A stretch of 64,000 bases of DNA. It comes from Gemmatimonadota bacterium (GTDB taxonomy: Bacteria > Gemmatimonadota > Gemmatimonadetes > Palauibacterales > KS3-K002). Shown here one piece after another: positions 46,286-54,582 of this stretch (position 1 is its first letter; the number at the start of each line of letters is the position of its first letter). The position numbers and the translations under genes were made by a program. Under the pieces are notes generated by a model. That model ran no database searches and had not been told where the DNA came from. It saw only the letters and a list, made by a program, of their open reading frames with translations. The stretch covers positions 3,156,866 through 3,220,865 of the forward strand of contig CP070815.1 in assembly GCA_020344215.1 (NCBI GenBank), written 5' to 3'.

Positions 46286-47467
46286 TCAGGCCGCTCGGTC
46301 GGCCGCGATCTCGGCTACCGCCCTGATCGCGGTCTCGATGTGTGCCTCGGTGTTGAACGGACCGATCGAGAAGCGGACCGTGCCGCGCGGGGTCGTGCCG
46401 TGGTGCTCGTGGATCAGCGGAGCGCAGTGTAGACCGGTGCGGGTCTGGATGTTGTAGTCCACGTCGAGGATCGTCCCGACGTCCTGGGCGTCGAAGTTCT
46501 CGACTGTCACAGACGTAGTCGCTACACGTCTCTGCAGGTTCTTCGTGCCCCAGATGGTGACGCCCTCGATCTCCGAGAGGCCGTCCTGGAGCATGCCGAG
46601 CAGTCCGATCTCGTGCTTGTGGATGTTCTCCAGCCCGCGCTGCTCGAGCCAGTCGAGGCCTGCCGAGAGCCCGGCGATACCTGCCAGGTTCAGCGTCCCG
46701 GCCTCCAGTCGGTAGGGAAATTCGTCCAGGTGATAGGGCACGGCGCTGCGCACGCCGGTGCCGCCGTAAATGCTCCCTTTGATTTCTGCGTCGTCCGCCA
46801 CGCAGATGCCGCCTGTCCCGGTGGGCGCGAGCAGGCCCTTGTGACCGGTGAAGGAGACGAAGCCGATGTTGCACTCGGCCATGTCGATGGGTAGCACACC
46901 CGCCGTCTGCGCCGCGTCGACCGCGAACGGCACCGCTTCCTCCTTGCACACCGCTCCGATCGCCTTCAGATCCTGAACGACGCCGGTAACGTTCGAGCCG
47001 TGGTTGACGATGACGAGCGTGGTGTTCTTCTTGATCGCCTTGCGAATCTCCTCGGGGTCGACGTAGCCCTCCGCGTCGGGTGCGACGAAGGTGGCCTCGG
47101 CGCCGTCCTTCACCTTGTGGTTGACCGGCCGGATGACCGAGTTGTGCTCGACCATCGTGGTCACCACGTGGTCGCCCGGCCCGACCATGCCGTTGATGAT
47201 CAGGTTGAGACTCATCGTGGCGTTCATCGTGAAGACGAGGCGGTTCGGGTCCTTCTCCACGCCCGCGTCCGTGAGGCTCTTGTTGAAAAACGCCGACAGG
47301 CGCTTCCGCGTGCCGTGGATCATGTGCTCGGCGTTCAGCGCGAGGTCGCAGCCCGTGCGACCGGGATTCACGCCGTTCTTGCTGTAAAAGTCCCGAACTG
47401 TGTCGTGCACGACATCCGGTTTCGGGAAGCTTGTAGCCGCGTTATCCAGATAGATATGCTCTTCCAT
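46286..47467 (-). CDS. Cysteine desulfurase (class V aminotransferase)
   Basis: A 393-residue PLP enzyme: Schiff-base Lys210 in SFTGHKGLLAPTGTGG, catalytic Cys348 in QTRTGLHCAPL, and IYLDNAATSFPKP and VVTTMVEHNSVIRPV. It removes sulfur from cysteine as an enzyme-bound persulfide. The Cys position and sequence resemble the group of IscS/SufS-like desulfurases used outside the Isc cluster. It converges on the DsrC/HdrD-like genes with 32 bases between, so a role in feeding sulfur to DsrC is plausible but only by neighbourhood, because the strands differ. Confidence 0.9.
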   Translation of the reverse strand: MEEHIYLDNAATSFPKPDVVHDTVRDFYSKNGVNPGRTGCDLALNAEHMIHGTRKRLSAFFNKSLTDAGVEKDPNRLVFTMNATMSLNLIINGMVGPGDHVVTTMVEHNSVIRPVNHKVKDGAEATFVAPDAEGYVDPEEIRKAIKKNTTLVIVNHGSNVTGVVQDLKAIGAVCKEEAVPFAVDAAQTAGVLPIDMAECNIGFVSFTGHKGLLAPTGTGGICVADDAEIKGSIYGGTGVRSAVPYHLDEFPYRLEAGTLNLAGIAGLSAGLDWLEQRGLENIHKHEIGLLGMLQDGLSEIEGVTIWGTKNLQRRVATTSVTVENFDAQDVGTILDVDYNIQTRTGLHCAPLIHEHHGTTPRGTVRFSIGPFNTEAHIETAIRAVAEIAADRAA

Positions 47468-47696
47468 CCTAGGCTCCCTCGATGGGCAAGCGGCTGGGGG
47501 TCTTGCGAGGGTCGGAATGGCAATTATAGTGCCTGGCCGTCCTTCACAAAACTGCGCCGGCTAGAGTATCGCGCCGCCCGTATGGCGCCCGACGGACGCG
47601 GCAGGCAGATTGCCATCCGAGCTGAGTAACGTGCCGCTGGCGTCGGCCGGCGGCCGCTGGTCCCTGATTGGCAGAGAGAACGTCAGGAGGTCGAGG

Positions 47697-49670
47697 ATGC
47701 GAGCTGCAGTGCTTGTAATTGCCTGCCTGCTCTCCGTGACGTCATTTGGAGGCCCGCGCGCGGAGGACTCTGCGGCGCAGCGCTACGAGGTCAGCTCTCC
47801 CAGTGGCGACCTGGCGATGACGATCTCCGTCGACGACGAGCTCACATACAGCATCGCCTGGCGTGGCCGCATTCTGCTGTCGGCATCGCCCATCTCACTG
47901 ACGCTGGGCGATGGAACGGTCGTGGGTCCCGGCGCCGAAGTAGTGGATGCACGGCGTCGCCAGGTGGACGAGGTGATCGAGCCGGTCGTACCGGAGAAGT
48001 TCGCTCGGATTCGCGATCGCTACCGTGAGCTCTCCCTCGATTTCGCCGGTGGCTGGGGGCTCGACATTCGGGCCTACGACGACGGGCTGGCATACCGCTT
48101 CCGCACGAGCCGGACCGGGCCGGTCACCGTCGCGGCTGAAGAGTTCACAGCGGTGTTGACCGGCGACCCGATCGTCTGGTTTCCGACTGAGGAGGACTTC
48201 CTCACGCATTCGGAGCGGGTGTACGAGCAGCTGCGGCTCGCTGAGATACCGCCGGACAAGATGGCGCATCTGCCGGTGCTCGTCGCCGTCCCCGACGGTC
48301 CCAAGGTCGCGATCACCGAGGCCGATCTGCGTGACTATCCGGGACTGTACGTGACCGGAACGGCGGGCGATGCGCTGGGTGGCATCCTTCCCGCCTACCC
48401 GCTCGAGGAAGAGCAGGAGCGCGACCGGACCGTGCGGGTGACGAAGCGGGCGGAGTACATCGCGCGCATGGAAGGGGCGCGGACGTTCCCCTGGCGCGTC
48501 TTCGTGGTGGCGGAGCGCGACGGCGACCTGATCGAGAGCACGATGGTCTACCGGCTCGCGCCTCTGCTTCGGATCGACGACCCGTCGTGGATCCGGCCGG
48601 GCAAGGTGGCCTGGGATTGGTGGAACGCGCTCAACATTTACGGCGTCGACTTTCGCGCCGGGCTCAACACCGAAACGTACCTGTTCTTCATCGAGTTCGC
48701 CGCCGATCACGGTATCGAGTACGTGATTCTCGACGAGGGGTGGTCGAATCCCGCCGACCTCTGGGAGCTCAATCCTGACATCGACCTCGACGCGCTCTTC
48801 GCCCACGCACGTGAGCGTGGCGTCGGGCTCATCCTCTGGGTCGTGTGGAAGACGCTGGACGATCGGTTCGCAGAGGCGATGGACCGGTTCGCCGAGTGGG
48901 GCGTCGCTGGTATCAAGGTCGACTTCATGCAGCGCGACGATCAGCCGATGGTAAACTACTACTGGAAGGTCGCCGAGGCGGCGGCACAGCGTCACCTGCT
49001 GGTCGACTTCCACGGCGCCTACAAGCCGACGGGTCTGCGGCGCGCCTACCCCAACGTGCTGACCCGCGAGGGCGTGCGCGGACTCGAGTGGAGCAAGTGG
49101 AGCCTGCACCCGACGCCGGAGCACAACGTCACTCTCCCGTTCACCCGCATGCTGGCCGGTCCGCTGGACTACACGCCGGGCGCGATGATCAACGCCCAGG
49201 AAAGCCAGTTCCACCCGGTCTTCGACCGACCGATGAGCTTCGGCACGCGGGCGCACCAGTTGGCGATGTACGTGGTCTACGAGAGTCCACTACAGATGCT
49301 CGCCGACTCGCCTTCCAACTACCTGCGCGAGTCGGAATGCCTGGCCTTCCTGTCAAATGTGCCGACGGTGTGGGACGAGACCCGCGTGATCTCGGCACAG
49401 GTGGGCGATTGGGTGGCAGTGGCGCGGCGCCGGGGGGAAAAGTGGTACCTCGGCGTGATGACGGACTGGACGCCCCGCGAGTTGGAGCTGGATCTCTCGT
49501 TCCTCGGCGAAGGGGAGTGGACGGTCGTCGCGTTTGCCGACGGCGTCAATGCGGATCGGGCCGCCAGCGACTACCGGCGCGTCGAGCGCGCTCTGCGCGC
49601 CGGAGACCGGCTCGGCGTGCGGCTCGCACCAGGAGGCGGCTGGGCGGGACACTTCGAGCGCCGCCGCTGA
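47697..49670 (+). CDS. Glycoside hydrolase family 97 enzyme
   Basis: A 657-residue protein. The start at 47697 has AGGAGG and a signal peptide (MRAAVLVIACLLSVTSFGG); an in-frame start at 47610 is less likely. An N-terminal beta-sandwich (about 30-285) precedes a TIM barrel with WDWWNALNIYGVDF, YVILDEGWSNPADLW, ILWVVWKTLDD, GIKVDFMQRDDQPMV and LLVDFHGAYKPTG, then a C-terminal beta domain. This order defines GH97, whose members cleave alpha-glucosides (inverting) or alpha-galactosides (retaining); the catalytic residues differ between them, and DFMQRDDQ is nearer to the Asp-nucleophile, retaining type. Periplasmic. Confidence 0.92.
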   Translation: MRAAVLVIACLLSVTSFGGPRAEDSAAQRYEVSSPSGDLAMTISVDDELTYSIAWRGRILLSASPISLTLGDGTVVGPGAEVVDARRRQVDEVIEPVVPEKFARIRDRYRELSLDFAGGWGLDIRAYDDGLAYRFRTSRTGPVTVAAEEFTAVLTGDPIVWFPTEEDFLTHSERVYEQLRLAEIPPDKMAHLPVLVAVPDGPKVAITEADLRDYPGLYVTGTAGDALGGILPAYPLEEEQERDRTVRVTKRAEYIARMEGARTFPWRVFVVAERDGDLIESTMVYRLAPLLRIDDPSWIRPGKVAWDWWNALNIYGVDFRAGLNTETYLFFIEFAADHGIEYVILDEGWSNPADLWELNPDIDLDALFAHARERGVGLILWVVWKTLDDRFAEAMDRFAEWGVAGIKVDFMQRDDQPMVNYYWKVAEAAAQRHLLVDFHGAYKPTGLRRAYPNVLTREGVRGLEWSKWSLHPTPEHNVTLPFTRMLAGPLDYTPGAMINAQESQFHPVFDRPMSFGTRAHQLAMYVVYESPLQMLADSPSNYLRESECLAFLSNVPTVWDETRVISAQVGDWVAVARRRGEKWYLGVMTDWTPRELELDLSFLGEGEWTVVAFADGVNADRAASDYRRVERALRAGDRLGVRLAPGGGWAGHFERRR

Positions 49671-49687
49671 TCCATTCGCAGCGCCGG

Positions 49688-49858
49688 TCAGCGACCGCTC
49701 GACAGTACCGAGGCGAGGATCGCAGCCGTTAGGCGCAGCCAGTCGGTCAGTCCGCTGTTGGGCCACGGCCGCCGCCTGTTGCGCGGCTCCGGCGCAAACA
49801 AATGTCGTTCGAGATCGTTCCTGTACAGGTCGTAGATTCTCGGTGAGCGTCGCGTCAT
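49688..49858 (-). CDS. Putative 56-residue protein
   Basis: From the ATG at 49858 the minus strand encodes MTRRSPRIYDLYRNDLERH, a basic arginine-rich middle and a hydrophobic C-terminus (LTDWLRLTAAILASVLSSGR) suggestive of a tail anchor. GGGAAA lies upstream at a fair distance. The composition is more protein-like than the surrounding DNA, but there is no homology evidence. Confidence 0.35.
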   Translation of the reverse strand: MTRRSPRIYDLYRNDLERHLFAPEPRNRRRPWPNSGLTDWLRLTAAILASVLSSGR

Positions 49859-50297
49859 GTTTTTCCCAGGCGTACCGTGGCGGGTGCGGCTTCGGTGGGT
49901 CGGACCGCCGGCGGCGCGGCAGGGGGGGAGGTCCACGCCGCTGGTTTCTGGATGCATCCCTCGGGCCATCGCGGCCGCACTTCCGCTATCTCTTATCGGA
50001 TCTAGACCTGGCCTGCCATCGCGCTGAGCAGGCGGCGGCGGAACCTTGCACCGGCGCCACAATAGTCAGCCGGAACTGTAGCGGAACCTCGGCGCGTTCG
50101 TGCAGTCGGAGCGACGACCGGGCCTTAGCCGCTGTCGGTACACCTGACACGATTCGATCTCCTTGATGTTCGGTGGCTGGGCAGTGCCGCACCGTCAGGT
50201 CTTCCGGCCCGTCGTGGCGACGGCGGGCTAGATCGGTAACTTGGTGAATACGGCCACGACAGGATCATCTGGAACTTCGCCCACGTGGTGATCGAAG
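49859..50297. other. Intergenic, nothing recognised
   Basis: 439 bases between the putative minus-strand mini-gene and the HAMP-PAS sensor gene. Open frames here are arginine/serine-rich, start without ribosome-binding sites and look like non-coding GC-rich DNA. Confidence 0.4.
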
Positions 50298-51794
50298 GTG
50301 GACATACGCACTAGACTCGTCTTCGCCCTGGTCGCGGTGTCGCTGGGCAGCATGCTCGCTCTCGGTGCGATGGCTTACAGGATGGTCGGCGGCCTGTTGC
50401 AGGAGAACACGCTCCGTCAGCTCGACTCGCTTGCGGAGACGAAGAAGCAGGACCTTGAGCGAGTGTTTCTGGGGTGGCAGGATCGCGTCCACCTGATCGC
50501 CAGTCGTACGCAGCTGAGGTTGAGCCTGCGCGCTTTTGATCAGACGGGCAGCGCCGTCCAGCGGGGCCGGATCCGGCGGATCCTGGAGGACGCGCGTCGC
50601 TCCGTGAGCACGGTGCAGCAACTCACCGTGTACGACCTGAACCGGCGGCCGGTCGCTTCGACGGCTTTAGAGGAGGCGGAGGGACTCCCGGAGCTGGAAG
50701 CCTCGCAGCTGCCCGCCGGCGAGATGCTGGCCTACCGGGGCATTTCGCTCAGCGACGAAGAGGGACTCCGGGTCGTCTTCGTGGCGCCCCTGATACTGGA
50801 GGGTGAGCGGATCGGCGCGCTGCTTGTCCATTTGAGCGCCCGGGAGCTGGTCGAGGTGACCCAGAACTTCACCGGTCTCGGCGAGACAGGCGAAACACTG
50901 ATCGTGCTGCCGGGGGAAGCGGGGAGTCCGCGGATACTCCTTTCAACCCGGCCTCAGCCCGACGGCCGGCCCGCCATCGTTCGCCTGGAAGACATGGACG
51001 ACCCAGCCGAGCGGGCGATGAGGGGAGAAGAAGAGCCGTCCTCCGAGGGCCTCATCGACTATCGCGGACAGCCGGTCTGGGTAGCTACCCGCTACCTGCC
51101 CGAGGTCGAGTGGGGCGTGGTCGTGAAGTTCGACGCCGCCGAGGAGCGCGAGCCGATTCTGAGCCTCCGGCGGCAGCTGACGCGGCTTGGCCTATCGCTC
51201 TCGGCCTTCGCGATCCTGCTCGGCACCCTGCTCGGCCTCCGGTTCGCCAAACCGATACACGACCTGGCCGAGGTGGCGAATCGGATCCGGCTGGGCGAGC
51301 TGGGCGCTCGGGCCAGGTCGGAGAGACAGGACGAGATCGGGCTTCTCGCACGCACCTTCAATCAGATGGCGGAGGAGCTGGAGGGGCAAGTGACGCTGTT
51401 GCACGAATTCCAGAAGTACTTCGAGGTCTCGCTGGACATGCTTTGCATCGCCGGGACGGACGGCTTCTTCAAGCGTGTCAACCCCGCCTTCGAGCGGACG
51501 TTGGGCTGGCCGGCGGAAGCGCTGCTGAGCCGGCCGTTCGTCGAGTTCGTGCACCCGGACGACGTCGAATCGACCGTCCGCGAGATCGAGAAGCTCAGCC
51601 AGGGCATCCCCACCGTCTCCTTCGAGAACCGTTACCGCTGCGCCGACGGCACTTACAGGTATCTGCAGTGGACCTCGTATCCAGAGTCGGAGACGGGTCT
51701 GCTCTATGCGGTTGCTCGCGACGTCACTGAGTCCAGGCAGGCGCAAAGGCCCCTGCCGGCCGGCGGCGAGCCCGAAGCCAGCGATCCCGCCTAG
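50298..51794 (+). CDS. dCache-HAMP-PAS sensor without output domain
   Basis: A 498-residue protein with a GTG start. TM1 about 8-29; an extracytoplasmic dCache-like domain (about 32-280; EGERIGALLVHLSARELV, GLIDYRGQPVWVATRYLPEVEWGVVV); TM2 about 290-312; HAMP (about 313-366, FAKPIHDLAEVANRIRLGELGARA) and one PAS domain (about 372-485, ending YAVARDVTESRQAQRPL). The ARDVTESR end is where a histidine kinase or GGDEF normally begins, but the protein stops about 15 residues later. It is either a regulator working through a partner or a truncated kinase. Confidence 0.85.
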   Translation: MDIRTRLVFALVAVSLGSMLALGAMAYRMVGGLLQENTLRQLDSLAETKKQDLERVFLGWQDRVHLIASRTQLRLSLRAFDQTGSAVQRGRIRRILEDARRSVSTVQQLTVYDLNRRPVASTALEEAEGLPELEASQLPAGEMLAYRGISLSDEEGLRVVFVAPLILEGERIGALLVHLSARELVEVTQNFTGLGETGETLIVLPGEAGSPRILLSTRPQPDGRPAIVRLEDMDDPAERAMRGEEEPSSEGLIDYRGQPVWVATRYLPEVEWGVVVKFDAAEEREPILSLRRQLTRLGLSLSAFAILLGTLLGLRFAKPIHDLAEVANRIRLGELGARARSERQDEIGLLARTFNQMAEELEGQVTLLHEFQKYFEVSLDMLCIAGTDGFFKRVNPAFERTLGWPAEALLSRPFVEFVHPDDVESTVREIEKLSQGIPTVSFENRYRCADGTYRYLQWTSYPESETGLLYAVARDVTESRQAQRPLPAGGEPEASDPA

Positions 51795-51796
51795 GC

Positions 51797-52750
51797 GTGG
51801 CCTACATTCAGCTCTTCGGTGGCCTGATCTACCTTCTCATGGGGGGTGACCTCTTGGTGCGCGGCGCGGTCGCGCTGGCGCGCCGAGTGCGCGTGCCGCC
51901 ATTCGTCATCGCCGTCAGCGTGGTTGCCTTCGGGACGTCGCTACCCGAGCTCGTGGTCACGGTCCAGGCCGTCCTTGAGGGCTACCTCGGTATCGCGATC
52001 GGCAACGTCGTCGGCAGCAACATCGCGAACGTTCTGCTCGTAATCGGTACGCCGATCATCGTCTACCCGCTCGCCTGTACTGAGCGCTCCGCTCGCCGCG
52101 ACAGCGTCGTCATGCTGGGCGTCAGCGTTTTCTTCGTGGTCCTCTGCTTCGTCGGCGATCTTGACCGGCTCGCAGGTCTCGTGCTCTTGGCAGGACTGGC
52201 CGCCTTGCTGGGCTATACCGTGCGAGAGACCGCCCGTACCCAGCGTGACGTGGATCGCAGCACGCCGATGGAGTGGGTGCTTGGGCTACCGAGCAGAGCC
52301 CGGATGATCGCGCTGTTCATCGTCGCCGGCGTGGTCGGGTTACCTCTGGGGGCGGGGATGTTCGTCGAAGCTGCGGCGGACGTGGCTGGCCAGCTTGGCG
52401 TTTCCGACACCGTCGTTGGCCTCACGATCGTGGCGGTGGGCACTTCGCTTCCGGAGCTTGCCACCGCCCACGTCGCGGCTATCCGGCGACAAACTGAAGT
52501 GGCTGTCGGTACGGTGATCGGGAGCTGTGTCTTCAACATCCTGGGCATCATGGGGGTAGCCGCGGTGGCGAGCCCCTCACCGATCCCGGTGCCGAGCGGC
52601 TTCCTGTCCCTCGACCTTCCAGTCATGCTGGGTGCCGCATTCGCGTTGACCATCCTGGTCTGGCGCCGGAGGCCGACTGGGCGCGCAGCGGGCATATTGC
52701 TCGTAGCCGGCTATGGCGCGTATCTAGTGGCGTTGCTCAGCAGTGCGTAG
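51797..52750 (+). CDS. Calcium/sodium antiporter (YrbG/CaxA-like)
   Basis: A 317-residue CaCA-family protein, GTG start 2 bases after the sensor gene's stop. Two inverted halves each carry the alpha-repeat: VVAFGTSLPELVVTV...GNVVGSNIANVL (about 41-78) and IVAVGTSLPELATAHV...GTVIGSCVFNILG (about 214-251). In the repeats the Glu of SLPEL and the Asn/Ser of GSNIxN / GSCxFN bind the ions. It probably exports Ca2+ or related cations in exchange for Na+ across the inner membrane. Ten or so transmembrane helices are predicted by eye. Overlaps the convergent EamA gene by 14 bases. Confidence 0.92.
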   Translation: MAYIQLFGGLIYLLMGGDLLVRGAVALARRVRVPPFVIAVSVVAFGTSLPELVVTVQAVLEGYLGIAIGNVVGSNIANVLLVIGTPIIVYPLACTERSARRDSVVMLGVSVFFVVLCFVGDLDRLAGLVLLAGLAALLGYTVRETARTQRDVDRSTPMEWVLGLPSRARMIALFIVAGVVGLPLGAGMFVEAAADVAGQLGVSDTVVGLTIVAVGTSLPELATAHVAAIRRQTEVAVGTVIGSCVFNILGIMGVAAVASPSPIPVPSGFLSLDLPVMLGAAFALTILVWRRRPTGRAAGILLVAGYGAYLVALLSSA

Positions 52751-53762
52751 CCGCGCCGCCCTGCAAGACGGCGCGCGGTCCATTCGACGAGCAACTCGCA
52801 GCCGCTAGCTCGCCTCGTCCTTCAGTCACCGAACCCGAGCTTGACGTGTCGGGCATCGTACCGTCGGCTACGATAGCCGCAGCACCGGTAATCATCGCCA
52901 GCGCCGCGAGAACTGTCCGCGCGCTCAGCGCTTCTCCACCGATGGCGCAACCCAGGAGGACCGCGACCGCCGGGTTCACGAACGAGTGACTCGAGACCCG
53001 CGCCGGAGACGTGACTCTCAGCAACCACGTGTAGGCGGCGAAGGCGATGATGGAGCCGAACAAAACCAGATAGAGCAGCGAACAAATCGAGCGAGCTGAG
53101 ATCGAATCGAACGTAGTCGTCTCGCCGCTCAGGCAGCTCACCAGTAGGAGCGAGCTTCCCCCCGTGAGGAGACCCATCCCGGCAGTGAGTGAAGGACTGC
53201 GGGGAAAGTCTGCGCCGCTCGCGTAGACCGATCCGGCTGCCCACGATACGTCGGCCAGCAGCAGGACCGCCGTGCCGAGTGGGTCCACCGGCGCACTTCC
53301 TAAGAGCTCGGCGGGGCCGATTAGAAAGGCCACGCCGCCGATCCCCAGCAGCAGGCTGGCTAGCACCCGTCCGCTGATAGCTCGTCCACGCTTCTGCAGC
53401 GCTACAAGGAGGATGATCCAAAGGGGCGTCGTCGCCGATACGAGCGCTGCCACCCCCGACGTCAGGCGCTGTTCGGCCCAGGCGAGCCCGCCATGGCCGA
53501 TCAGGAAGAGGAGGATCCCAGCGACGACCGCTGAGCGCCAATGTCTCGAGTCCGGGCGCTCGGCACCCCGCAGACGCGCGAAAGCATAAAGCGCCGCTCC
53601 GGCCACGACCGAGCGGCTGCCCATCATGAAGAGCGGGGGCAACGTCTCTATCGCGTAACGGATCGCCAAATAGGTCGAGCCCCAGATCAGGTAGATCGCC
53701 CCGAAGGCCGCGATCTGCTGGATAGTCGTGTCGTTGAAATCCGGCCGCTCAAGTGTAGCCAC
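52737..53762 (-). CDS. EamA/DMT-superfamily metabolite exporter
   Basis: A 341-residue protein with GTG start behind AGGAG. Two EamA repeats of five transmembrane helices (AAFGAIYLIWGSTYLAIRYAI, then FGSIIAFAAYTWLLRVTSPARVSSHSFVNPAVAVLLG). The family exports amino acids or related small molecules. The C-terminal 35 residues are polar and non-conserved. It is transcribed divergently from a CGNR zinc-finger protein, a very common pair in other bacteria, in which the CGNR protein is presumed to control the transporter. Confidence 0.9.
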   Translation of the reverse strand: MATLERPDFNDTTIQQIAAFGAIYLIWGSTYLAIRYAIETLPPLFMMGSRSVVAGAALYAFARLRGAERPDSRHWRSAVVAGILLFLIGHGGLAWAEQRLTSGVAALVSATTPLWIILLVALQKRGRAISGRVLASLLLGIGGVAFLIGPAELLGSAPVDPLGTAVLLLADVSWAAGSVYASGADFPRSPSLTAGMGLLTGGSSLLLVSCLSGETTTFDSISARSICSLLYLVLFGSIIAFAAYTWLLRVTSPARVSSHSFVNPAVAVLLGCAIGGEALSARTVLAALAMITGAAAIVADGTMPDTSSSGSVTEGRGELAAASCSSNGPRAVLQGGAATHC

Positions 53763-53885
53763 CTTGAATCTCCTGGGAGTGCCCTATTGACGGGCGGCAC
53801 TAACTACCGTAGCATTCTTTAGTGGTTAATATAGCGCGGCGGGTATAACCGGTCAAGTACCTTTTGCGGGTTAGGTGGCACGGCC
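53763..53885. promoter_or_regulatory. Divergent promoter region of EamA and CGNR genes
   Basis: A 123-base AT-richer interval between divergent start codons (TTAATATAG and GGGTATAACC stand out as possible -10 elements). The CGNR protein probably binds here. No clear palindrome could be fixed by eye. Confidence 0.4.
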
Positions 53886-54545
53886 ATGAGTGTGAAAGGC
53901 GGAGGCGTTCAGACGCGCGACGGTTTCCTCTTCGAGCTCTCTGGTGGGCGATTGTGCCTCGATCTGGCCAACACGGTAGACGATCGGCCGGCGGATCAGC
54001 GGAAGGAGCTCCTGGGCAGCTACTCCGACCTCGTCGCGTGGGCCGAGCAGGCGCGTGTGGTAACGAGCGAGGAGGCGGAGGTGCTGCATGAGGAGGCGGC
54101 GCGGCGGCCGGAAGAGGCTCAGGGCACTCTCGCGGCGGCGCGGAGGCTGCGTGAGGCGCTCTTCGCTATCTTCTCGTGTGTTGCGAACGGCCAGTCTCCG
54201 CCCGAAGGGGCCCTCGCCGTGCTCAATACTGCGCTTCCGGGCGCCATGAGCGCGCTTCGCGTCGCCGCTGCCGGGGGCGTCTTCGAGTGGCGCTGGTCGT
54301 TGGATGAGCGCGGGCTTGACCGGATACTTTCGCCTGTGATCAGGGATGCCGCCGAGCTTCTGACGTCGCCGGATCTATCGCGGGTCAGGCTATGCGAGTC
54401 AGAGAGTTGTGGGTGGCTGTTTCTCGACAAGAGCCGCAACAGGACGCGGCGCTGGTGCGACATGAGCGTTTGCGGGAACCGTGCCAAGGCGCGGCGGCAC
54501 TATGAGCGCAAGAAGCGGGGGTCGGAGGCGGGCGGGTCGATCTAG
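53886..54545 (+). CDS. CGNR zinc-finger (ABATE-domain) regulator
   Basis: A 219-residue protein. The N-terminal ABATE-like domain (about 14-150; LSGGRLCLDLANTVDDRP) precedes a C-terminal treble-clef CGNR finger: LCESESCGWLFLDKSRN, then RWCDMSVCGNRAKARRHYERKK. The CxxxxC, C...CGNR cysteines and the basic tail are intact and would bind Zn and DNA. It is a stress-type transcription regulator of unknown signal; its divergent partner EamA gene is the likely target. Confidence 0.9.
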   Translation: MSVKGGGVQTRDGFLFELSGGRLCLDLANTVDDRPADQRKELLGSYSDLVAWAEQARVVTSEEAEVLHEEAARRPEEAQGTLAAARRLREALFAIFSCVANGQSPPEGALAVLNTALPGAMSALRVAAAGGVFEWRWSLDERGLDRILSPVIRDAAELLTSPDLSRVRLCESESCGWLFLDKSRNRTRRWCDMSVCGNRAKARRHYERKKRGSEAGGSI

Positions 54546-54582
54546 ACGACCTGACGCTGTCCGGGCCGGTCGGGGGGATAGA

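Noticed and set aside
47895..49256. Minus-strand open frame (453 codons) over the GH97 gene
   Set aside because: Antisense shadow; arginine/aspartate/histidine-rich composition and no motif.
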